DNA from: JAOUJD01 sp963726405 | GTDB taxonomy: Bacteria > Pseudomonadota > Gammaproteobacteria > Burkholderiales > Burkholderiaceae_F | Assembly: GCA_963726405.1 (NCBI GenBank) | Contig: CAVSCF010000005.1 | Location: 372,001-436,000, forward strand | Direction: 5' to 3' | Length of the DNA stretch: 64,000 nt | Shown: piece after piece, positions 1 through 6,602 of the stretch | How the letters are laid out: each line of letters starts with the position of its first letter | Position numbering within the stretch: the stretch's first letter is position 1 | Notes under the pieces: generated by a model | Seen by the model: only the letters and a program-made list of their open reading frames with translations | The model's database searches: none | Told to the model about the DNA's origin: nothing | Translations under genes and position numbers: made by a program

Positions 1-1
1 T

Positions 2-538
2 CTCGACGAACGGCAGGCCGTGATCACGACCACGGGTGCCGTACTCGCGCGCGCGGGCCTGCTCGACGAGTCGGATGCCCTGCTCACCGCAGAGCTGAAG
101 CGGTCGCACTCGCCCTACTACTACATGTCCCAGCTCGCCTCGAATGCGAAACGCCGCGGCACGCCGGAAGGCAAGGCGGCCGCCGCCGACTGGTCGCGGC
201 AGGCCTACGAAAGCGCCAAGGGGACGGCCACCCGACTGCGATGGGGCGGCGGTTACCTGAACACGTTGCTCGAGGTCGCGCCTCAGGATGCGGCCTCCAT
301 CGAGAAGGCGGCGACCCAGGTGCTCGGAGAAGTGAAGGCGGACAGTGTCCAGCTGACCGGAAACAATCGTGCGGCGCTCGAGCGGATGAGCAAGCGACTG
401 GTCGCGTGGAACAAGGACGGCGGGCGCGACGACGTGCTGGTGCGCCTCAATGCCTCGCTGAAGGACAAGTGCGCCTCGTCGGCGGTCGATGATCGCGCCT
501 GGTGCGAATCGCTGTTCCTCCCGGCGAAGCGCGCCTGA
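2..538 (+). CDS. C-terminal part of a probable thioredoxin-family protein (5' end outside window)
   Basis: The reading frame is open from base 2, so the gene starts upstream; the first ATG inside it is not a likely start. The visible 178 residues are helical and repeat-like (an SPYYYM stretch, then alternating helices) and end in a Cys-containing tail. This resembles the helical C-terminal half of betaproteobacterial thioredoxin-fold proteins, but the CxxC domain itself is not in the window, so the assignment is an inference. It ends 3 bases before the next gene, suggesting co-transcription. Confidence 0.45.
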   Translation, partial: LDERQAVITTTGAVLARAGLLDESDALLTAELKRSHSPYYYMSQLASNAKRRGTPEGKAAAADWSRQAYESAKGTATRLRWGGGYLNTLLEVAPQDAASIEKAATQVLGEVKADSVQLTGNNRAALERMSKRLVAWNKDGGRDDVLVRLNASLKDKCASSAVDDRAWCESLFLPAKRA

Positions 539-541
539 TCG

Positions 542-1366
542 ATGGCGACCTACAGCGCCCCGCTGAGCCCTTCAGAGGAGCGCGAGTTCGTGCCCTTCAT
601 GCACGAGCTGATCGGCATCGCGTTCGCCACCATCCGCGCCTATTTCATGACGGGCACGGCTGTGGTGACGAAGGGCGATGCCAGTCCGGTGACGCAGGCG
701 GATCGCAATGCCGAGGAAGCGATGCGGAGGCTGATCGAGCAGCGTTACCCATCGCATGCGGTGATCGGCGAAGAGCACGGCAACAAGCCCGGCGAGCGCT
801 ATCGCTGGGTCCTCGACCCGATCGACGGGACGCGCGCCTTCATTACCAACTGTTTCCTGTTCGGCACGCTGATCGCCCTCGAACGCGACGACGGGCAGGG
901 CTTCCGGCCGGTGCTCGGCGTCATCGCACACTCCGCGCCGGGCGTCGCCCTGATCGGTCACCAGGGTGAGACGACCCTCTACGCGAGCGACGGCACGTTG
1001 CGCGCCGTCCGCGTTCGCCCCTGCACGCGGCTTGCCGAGGCCACCGTCCTGGCGACCACGCACTGGTCGACGGGCGAGCAGCGCGGAGGCCCTGCGGTGG
1101 AGCGCATCATCCGTGCCGCCCGGCTCTATCGGACATGGGGCGACTGTTTCGGTTACTTCGCGCTGGCGACCGGCGCCGCCGATCTCATGCTCGATCCGAC
1201 CCTCGCCTACTGGGACGTCGCTGCCATCGTGCCCGTGGTGGAAGGCGCCGGCGGCGTCGTCACCGCCTGGAACGGCGGCAACCCGCTGGAGGAACTGTCG
1301 TTGATCGCGAGCGCGGGACCGTTGAACGCGGTCGCACTCGAGCTGCTGTCACGCGACCGCCCTTAG
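542..1366 (+). CDS. hisN: Inositol monophosphatase family protein, HisN-like histidinol-phosphatase
   Basis: A 274-residue Mg-dependent phosphatase of the IMPase fold. The metal-binding signatures are visible: IGEEHG near residue 77, DPIDGTRAFI near residue 95, and the C-terminal YWDVAAIVPVVEGAGG block that supplies the last metal ligand. The length and the RAFI variant after DPIDGT fit the HisN branch, which dephosphorylates histidinol phosphate in histidine synthesis; inositol-1-phosphatase or another sugar phosphatase cannot be excluded. ATG starts 3 bases after the upstream stop. It converges with the ybdK-like gene only 4 bases away. Confidence 0.75.
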   Translation: MATYSAPLSPSEEREFVPFMHELIGIAFATIRAYFMTGTAVVTKGDASPVTQADRNAEEAMRRLIEQRYPSHAVIGEEHGNKPGERYRWVLDPIDGTRAFITNCFLFGTLIALERDDGQGFRPVLGVIAHSAPGVALIGHQGETTLYASDGTLRAVRVRPCTRLAEATVLATTHWSTGEQRGGPAVERIIRAARLYRTWGDCFGYFALATGAADLMLDPTLAYWDVAAIVPVVEGAGGVVTAWNGGNPLEELSLIASAGPLNAVALELLSRDRP

Positions 1367-1370
1367 GGGG

Positions 1371-2543
1371 TTAAAGCGTCGGCGCCTGCCGCGGCGGCAT
1401 CGACGGCGGAACGACCGCGCGGGCCCCGCGAAAGCGCTCAGCTGAGCGCAGCACCAGCTCAGCCATGGAGTGATGGCTCTGGTAGGTCTCACGCTGCCAG
1501 CGGGCGTCGTTGCCCGCGGATCGGACCCAACGTTCGATCTCGTCCATCGCGTCGAGCGAGCCAAGCTCGCGCGCGAGCGGGCGCACCTGTTCCAGCGTGG
1601 CCAGGACCTCCTGATGCAGGGCGCGCACCGCGCCCGTCGCCCCATCGATCAACTGCCCCTCGAGTCCGAAACGGCACGCCTGGAAGCGGTTGTAGTTGTA
1701 GGTGACGTAGATCTCCTCGCTCTCCGGCGGCGCAGGGTGCTCGAGGAGCATGCGGCAGATGACCTGCACGTAGGCCGCCAGGGCGGCCGCGCGCTCGACG
1801 GTGAGCGGAGTGTCGAACACCCTGATTTCGATCGTGCCGTACTCGGGCTTGGGGCGGATGTCCCAGTAGAAGTCCTTCATGCTCTCGACCACGCCAAGCT
1901 TCTTCAACTTGCCGAAGAAGGCTTCGAACGCCGGCCAGTCGGTGAGGAAAGGCGCACGGCCGGACAAGGGAAACGCGTAGACCGAGTTGAGGCGCGAGCA
2001 GTCGTACGAGGTGTCGACCCCCTGGAAGTAGGGACTGCTGGCCGCGAGCGCGATGAACTGCGGGATGTAGGCGGAGAGCCGGTGCAGCAGCCAAAGCGCC
2101 TGCGTGCCGTTCTCGCAGCCGATATGCACGTGCTGGCCGAACACCGTGAACTGCTTGGCGAGGTAACCGTACAGCCCGGCGACGTGCCGGAAGCGCGGCC
2201 GGTCGTAGATCTGCCGGTCGTACCAGCGCTGGAACGGATGGGTACCCCCGCCGGCGATCTCGAGGTCGAGCCGGTCGGCGCCGGCGACGAGCGCGTCCCG
2301 GATCGCGCTCAGTTGCGACAGCAAGGGAGTGAACGAATGCTGGATCGAGGTGCTCACCTCCATCATGCTTTCGGTGATTTCCGGAGTGATGTTGCCGGGG
2401 AAGGACTGGCGTGAGACGAGTGCGATCAGGTCCGAGGCCCCGCGCGTCAGGTCACCGGTGCGGCGGTCGATGAGCTGGAGCTCGAGTTCCACCCCCATCG
2501 TCAGCCATTCCGACTTTCCGAAGTCGAGATGGGCGTCCGTCAT
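1371..2543 (-). CDS. ybdK: YbdK-type carboxylate-amine ligase (glutamate-cysteine ligase family 2)
   Basis: The 390-residue product carries the GCS2 opening MGVELELQLIDRRTGDL near residue 14, an ITPEITESMMEVST block, a GGGTHPF motif and a GQHVHIGCEN motif, all typical of the YbdK branch. These enzymes join a carboxylate to an amine with ATP and have weak gamma-glutamylcysteine synthetase activity; the real substrate is generally unknown. The ATG at 2543 overlaps the stop of the upstream antiporter gene (ATGA), so the two are probably translationally coupled. A longer open frame extends upstream through the antiporter, but that is only a GC-rich shadow. Confidence 0.85.
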   Translation of the reverse strand: MTDAHLDFGKSEWLTMGVELELQLIDRRTGDLTRGASDLIALVSRQSFPGNITPEITESMMEVSTSIQHSFTPLLSQLSAIRDALVAGADRLDLEIAGGGTHPFQRWYDRQIYDRPRFRHVAGLYGYLAKQFTVFGQHVHIGCENGTQALWLLHRLSAYIPQFIALAASSPYFQGVDTSYDCSRLNSVYAFPLSGRAPFLTDWPAFEAFFGKLKKLGVVESMKDFYWDIRPKPEYGTIEIRVFDTPLTVERAAALAAYVQVICRMLLEHPAPPESEEIYVTYNYNRFQACRFGLEGQLIDGATGAVRALHQEVLATLEQVRPLARELGSLDAMDEIERWVRSAGNDARWQRETYQSHHSMAELVLRSAERFRGARAVVPPSMPPRQAPTL

Positions 2544-3751
2544 TGATCGGTCCTCGTTTCTCCGCTCCAGCGCAACGCGAACACCAGCGCCAGGGCGCCG
2601 ACTAATTGCAGGATGACCACCGACGGCAGCAGCACCGACGTGGTCTGCTGCGCGATCTGCGGATTCCACTCGGACACCTGCTGGATGAGCATCAACGCCA
2701 GCGCGGACATCGGCATGAGGGCCACGCCGGTGAGGAATCCCTTCTTCAGCGAAACCCCGGACAACGGGCCGAAGACCGAGACACCGAGCGCTTTCGTGGC
2801 CATGCGCACGGCGACCAGCGCGGTCACCGGCAGCCATGCCGGGAAGATCGCATCGATGTCGACCATGGCTGCCGACAAGGCGAAGAACAGGACGAGCGCG
2901 ATGCCCGATGCGAGGCCGAACTCGGTCGACGTCAGGAGGCGACCCGTGTCGAACGTGCGAACGAACGCGCCACACGCGAGAAGCGCGAGCAAAGGCGACA
3001 GGCGCAGGGCGACCGCCGTGGCAAACACGAGCCACACCACCGCGAGCATCACGAGAATCTGGCCGGCCCGGTCCCGGCCGATGAACGAGAGCACCAGAAG
3101 GAAGAGCCGCGCGCCGGCCGCGGCGACCGCCAGCGAACCCGCGATGAGGTAGACCGGATGCAGGAGCGCCTCCACCGCGCGAGCGCCCGGCTGTTCGCGA
3201 ACGAGCGCCAGCAGCAGCGTCGACAGCATCACGGCATAGATTGAGTTCAAGGCCGTCAGCAACAGTGTCCTTTCCGTCACCTGCCCCTGTGCCCGCAACT
3301 CGCGCGTGACGGCAAGCACGACCGCCGGCGACGTGGCCATGGCGATGCTGGCGATCAGGGCCGACGCCCACGGGTCGATCTCGAAGAAGCGCATCGCGTA
3401 GAACACGGCCAAGAACGACAGCGCGCTCTCCGCGACGCTGCTCGCCAGCAGTGCGGGGTTCCGCCGCACCCACCCGAACGACACGCGTTGTCCGAGGTCG
3501 AACAGGATCACCGCCGCGGCGAATTCCAGGGTGAACTGCAAGGTCGGACTCGGCAGTTCCTCCAGTTGCAGAAGGCGGAGGACGTAGCTGCCCGCTCCGA
3601 ACAGGGCGCCGGCGGCGACGTAGCCAAACAGGCGGGGCAACCTGAGCCGGGCAGCCCCCTCACCGGCCGCTGCCGCGAGGAGAGCAAGCGCCGCGACCGC
3701 GAGAGCGGCGGGCACGTCAGGCGGCCAGGCGGGGAGAAAGGTGAGATCCAC
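2540..3751 (-). CDS. Kef/CPA2-type cation:proton antiporter, membrane domain only
   Basis: About 400 residues with roughly a dozen hydrophobic segments, and the CPA2 features LFGYVAAGALFG, an ILFDLGQRVSF segment and a MATSPAVVLAVTREL segment. It lacks the C-terminal TrkA-N nucleotide-binding domain found in KefB/KefC. The first possible start is a TTG at 3781, but that codon lies in the U-tract of a predicted terminator, so I prefer the GTG at 3751; neither has a clear ribosome binding site. Coupling by ATGA to the glutamate-cysteine-ligase-like gene suggests, by inference, a thiol- or peptide-linked ion efflux function. Confidence 0.75.
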   Translation of the reverse strand: MDLTFLPAWPPDVPAALAVAALALLAAAAGEGAARLRLPRLFGYVAAGALFGAGSYVLRLLQLEELPSPTLQFTLEFAAAVILFDLGQRVSFGWVRRNPALLASSVAESALSFLAVFYAMRFFEIDPWASALIASIAMATSPAVVLAVTRELRAQGQVTERTLLLTALNSIYAVMLSTLLLALVREQPGARAVEALLHPVYLIAGSLAVAAAGARLFLLVLSFIGRDRAGQILVMLAVVWLVFATAVALRLSPLLALLACGAFVRTFDTGRLLTSTEFGLASGIALVLFFALSAAMVDIDAIFPAWLPVTALVAVRMATKALGVSVFGPLSGVSLKKGFLTGVALMPMSALALMLIQQVSEWNPQIAQQTTSVLLPSVVILQLVGALALVFALRWSGETRTDQ

Positions 3752-3779
3752 GGCAGGGAGCGAGGGTTCAAGGGACCGC

Positions 3780-3818
3780 AAAAAAAAGTCCGCGCTGTGC
3801 GGAGCACCTACGCGGACT
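3780..3818 (-). terminator. Intrinsic terminator or attenuator in the antiporter leader
   Basis: On the minus strand an 8-bp stem AGTCCGCG/CGCGGACT encloses a second 4-bp stem GTGC/GCAC and is followed at once by eight T residues. It sits directly upstream of the antiporter coding region, where a terminator would end a short transcript or act as an expression platform. Confidence 0.75.
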
Positions 3819-3864
3819 GAATCGCCACGAGGAAGGGGAACCTCCTACGCTGCGCTTGCTGCCA
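3780..3864 (-). ncRNA. Candidate small RNA or riboswitch-like leader upstream of the antiporter gene
   Basis: An extended -10-like sequence TGCTACACT (minus strand, 3877-3869) is followed by about 85 bases with a GGAGG...CCTTCC helix (around 3830-3845) and then the terminator at 3780-3818. No reading frame uses this stretch. I do not recognise a known RNA family. It may be an attenuated leader of the antiporter mRNA or a free small RNA. Confidence 0.4.
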
Positions 3865-3950
3865 ACCGAGTGTAGCAGAGGGCTACGAATAGGGGACGAC
3901 AGGACGCGACAGTAGAGGCGTCCCGCCGCCCGTGAAATTAGGAGAAGACA

Positions 3951-4637
3951 CTACGCGCTACTACGTAACGAGCGGCCGCTCAGGAACGGGCGGGGGTCGG
4001 GGACCTCGGTACCGTCCAGCGCAAGACGCAGACGGAAAAGATCGGCGATGCGCCGCGCGTTCAGCTTGTCCATCAGCCGCGCCCGGTGGACTTCCACGGT
4101 GCGCGGGCTGATCCCCAGCTCGACGGCGATCTCGCGGTTGTGGAGGCCGTCGGTAATGCGCTGGAACACCTCGAGTTCGCGCGGCGTCAGGCGGCCAAGC
4201 CGTTCGCGCATCTGCTCGCGTTCGCGGGCCCGCTCGAGCGCGTGCGCAACGCTCTCGAGTGCAGCGCTCACGGCGTCCATCAGTTCCTTCGGCTGCACCG
4301 GTTTCTCGAGGAAATCCATCGCCCCTGCCCGCAGCGCAGTGCGGGCGGTGGCGACGTCACCGTGTCCGGTGACGACGATCACCGGCAGGTGCGGCTGCTC
4401 GTCGTGCAGTTTTCGCTGCAGGTCGAGTCCGCTCATGCCCGGCAGTCGCAAGTCGACGACGGCGCAGGCGGGCCGCTCGTTCAGGCCTTTCGCGAGAAAG
4501 TCCTCGGCGCTTGCGAAACACCGGGGCGAGTAGCCGCTGAGTTCCAGAAGCGCGGCCAACGACTCGCGCAGGTCTACGTCATCTTCAATGACGTAGACAG
4601 TCGGCGAACGCGAAGAAGCTTGCGCAGTGGTCATCAT
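3951..4637 (-). CDS. FixJ/NarL-type response regulator, orphan
   Basis: An N-terminal receiver domain (YVIEDDVDLRESL, phosphoacceptor Asp in VVDLRLPGMSG, VTGHGDV, and the Lys in FLEKP) is followed by a LuxR-type helix-turn-helix (LTPRELEVFQRITDGLHNREIA). This is the FixJ/TodT layout. I chose the ATG pair at 4637; an in-frame TTG at 4655 is the alternative. No sensor kinase lies within the window, so its partner is elsewhere. It precedes the antiporter-ybdK pair on the same strand, but the terminator-bearing leader between them suggests separate transcripts. Confidence 0.85.
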   Translation of the reverse strand: MMTTAQASSRSPTVYVIEDDVDLRESLAALLELSGYSPRCFASAEDFLAKGLNERPACAVVDLRLPGMSGLDLQRKLHDEQPHLPVIVVTGHGDVATARTALRAGAMDFLEKPVQPKELMDAVSAALESVAHALERAREREQMRERLGRLTPRELEVFQRITDGLHNREIAVELGISPRTVEVHRARLMDKLNARRIADLFRLRLALDGTEVPDPRPFLSGRSLRSSA

Positions 4638-4739
4638 GGTCGAAGTGTTCGTCAATACGCCGGGAAAACCCGGCCTGGTTCAAGCATAGCGTGGGACAAA
4701 ACCGCAACCGTACCGTGGATCAAAACGACCGCGACCGGT

Positions 4740-5216
4740 TCAGAACGGGATGTCGTCATCCATGTCCGCCATGGACGAGGCCGGCTTGCCGGCGCTGGCG
4801 GGCTTGCTCGGCGCGGAGCGGGCCGGCGCGCGGGGCTCCTCGCTGCCGCCCTCGAAGTCCGGCGCGCCACCGCCCATGCCTTCGCGCGAGCCGAGCATCT
4901 GCATGTTCTCGGCGACGATTTCGGTCGTGTAGCGGTCCTGGCCGTCCTTGTCCTGCCACTTTCGGGTGCGCAGCCGTCCTTCGACGTAGACGGGACGGCC
5001 CTTCTTCAGGTACTCCCCGGCGATTTCCGCAAGGCGGCCGAAGAAGGCCACCCGGTGCCACTCGGTCGCTTCCTTCATCTCGCCGCTGGCCTTGTCCTTC
5101 CAGCGGTCCGACGTCGCGATGGTGATGTTCGTGATCGCTGCCCCGTCCGCGGTGTACCGCGTCTCGGGATCGCGACCGAGATTGCCGATCAGGATGACTT
5201 TATTCACGGATGCCAT
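4740..5216 (-). CDS. ssb: Single-stranded DNA-binding protein
   Basis: The 158-residue protein has the full OB-fold of bacterial SSB (MASVNKVILIGNLGRDPE, TEWHRVAFFGRLAEI, YVEGRLRTRKW), a Gly/Pro-rich linker, and the conserved acidic tail DDDIPF that recruits replication and repair proteins. It starts 12 bases after the stop of the MFS gene on the same strand, so the two probably share a transcript. The gene lies beside uvrA, as ssb does in E. coli and many proteobacteria, although here the MFS gene is interposed. Confidence 0.97.
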   Translation of the reverse strand: MASVNKVILIGNLGRDPETRYTADGAAITNITIATSDRWKDKASGEMKEATEWHRVAFFGRLAEIAGEYLKKGRPVYVEGRLRTRKWQDKDGQDRYTTEIVAENMQMLGSREGMGGGAPDFEGGSEEPRAPARSAPSKPASAGKPASSMADMDDDIPF

Positions 5217-5228
5217 GTGTTCTCCTCT

Positions 5229-6443
5229 TCAGATCGGCACCGGCTGGCCGCTCGAACGTTTCTTTGGAACTTCCCGCATGCCAAGCGCGATCACCCACCA
5301 CACCGCCATGATCGCCGCCGCGCATGCAAACACTCCCTGCGCCCCCCAGCGCGCGGCCACGAGGCCGCCGAGGGCGCCGCCGGCGAAAAGGCCGACCGAT
5401 TGCGTCGTATTGTAGATGCCGAGTGCCAGTCCTTTCGCGGATGACGGAGCGACCCGCGACACCAGGGACGGCAGGCTCGCTTCGAGGATGTTGAAGCCGA
5501 CGAAGAAGAGCAGCAGCCAGCCCGCGATCCACCCGAGGCTGGGCGAGTAGGCCATCAAGCCCAGCTGCACCAGGAGCAGGAGCGCCACGGCGCCGAGGAA
5601 CAGCGTCCGCATCTTCGACTTCCGCTCGGCCGCCATGATGGGCGGCATCATCAGCGCGAAAGACACCAGGACCACCGGCAGGTAGACCCACCAGTGGTTC
5701 GCCAGCGGCAACTGCGCACGCTCGACGAGCAGCACCGGCACGACGACGAACATCGCCATCTGGACCGCGTGGAGCGCGAAGATCCCGAAGTTCAGGCGCA
5801 GCAGTTGCGGGTCGAGTACGACGCTGCTGGGGCTTGCCGGATCGTCGTGGTGGATGCGGGCCGGGGCCGTCGGCACCACCCACAGCACAACCGCGATGGC
5901 GACGAGCGCGAGCACGCCGGTCAGCGCGAACAGACCCTCCATGCCCACCGCGGCGTAGAGCGGCGGCGCACCGACCAGCGACAGCGCGAACGTGAGTCCG
6001 ATCGAGCCGCCGACCATGGCCATCGCCTTGGTCCGGTGTTCCTCGCGCGTGGCGTCGGCAATGAAGGCGGTCACCGCCGCGGAAATCGCACCGGCTCCCT
6101 GGATCGCGCGGCCGAGGATGGTCCAGTAGATGTCGTGCGCGAAGGCGCCGATGAAACTGCCGAGCGCGAACAGCAGGAGGCCGGCGACGATCACCGGCTT
6201 GCGCCCCCAGCGGTCGCTCGCGGCCCCGAACGGAATCTGCAGCACGCCCTGCGTCAGCCCGTAGATTCCGAGCGCGAGGCCCACCAGCGCCGGGCTGTTT
6301 CCACCGGGAATCGAGCGTGCATGCACCGCGAACACGGGCAGGATCAGGAACAGCCCCAGCATGCGCAGGGCGAAGATCGAAGCCAGCGAGGCGCTGGTCC
6401 GCACTTCCTGACCGGACATGCGCGACGACGAAGGGGAAGTCAT
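5229..6443 (-). CDS. MFS transporter (YajR-like)
   Basis: 404 residues with about twelve membrane segments. The MFS motif A between segments 2 and 3 reads GAASDRWGRKPVI, and the N-terminal RMLGLFLILPVFAVHA segment matches the YajR-type drug/proton antiporter subgroup that is usually found between ssb and uvrA in betaproteobacteria. It lacks the C-terminal ferredoxin-like domain of E. coli YajR. The start is an ATG at 6443; an ATG 8 codons on (MSGQEV) is an alternative. Substrate unknown. It is transcribed divergently from uvrA, with 159 bases between. Confidence 0.85.
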   Translation of the reverse strand: MTSPSSSRMSGQEVRTSASLASIFALRMLGLFLILPVFAVHARSIPGGNSPALVGLALGIYGLTQGVLQIPFGAASDRWGRKPVIVAGLLLFALGSFIGAFAHDIYWTILGRAIQGAGAISAAVTAFIADATREEHRTKAMAMVGGSIGLTFALSLVGAPPLYAAVGMEGLFALTGVLALVAIAVVLWVVPTAPARIHHDDPASPSSVVLDPQLLRLNFGIFALHAVQMAMFVVVPVLLVERAQLPLANHWWVYLPVVLVSFALMMPPIMAAERKSKMRTLFLGAVALLLLVQLGLMAYSPSLGWIAGWLLLFFVGFNILEASLPSLVSRVAPSSAKGLALGIYNTTQSVGLFAGGALGGLVAARWGAQGVFACAAAIMAVWWVIALGMREVPKKRSSGQPVPI

Positions 6444-6602
6444 TCGAGGGGGATCGGAGGTGCGGGCCCGGATCAGTCCGGGGCGGGAAACCGGGCGGGC
6501 AGGCCCGCGTGCAAGGCGCGCTTGCGTTTGTCGTTATAGTACCAAGTTGCCCTTTTCCAGCCGATCCTCCGCCGGGGGGCGCGCCCGGCGAAACGCAGCA
6601 GC
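6444..6602. promoter_or_regulatory. Divergent promoter region between the MFS gene and uvrA
   Basis: Contains a -10-like TATAGT at about 6535-6540 oriented towards uvrA. I see no sequence matching a LexA box of the gammaproteobacterial type. Confidence 0.35.
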
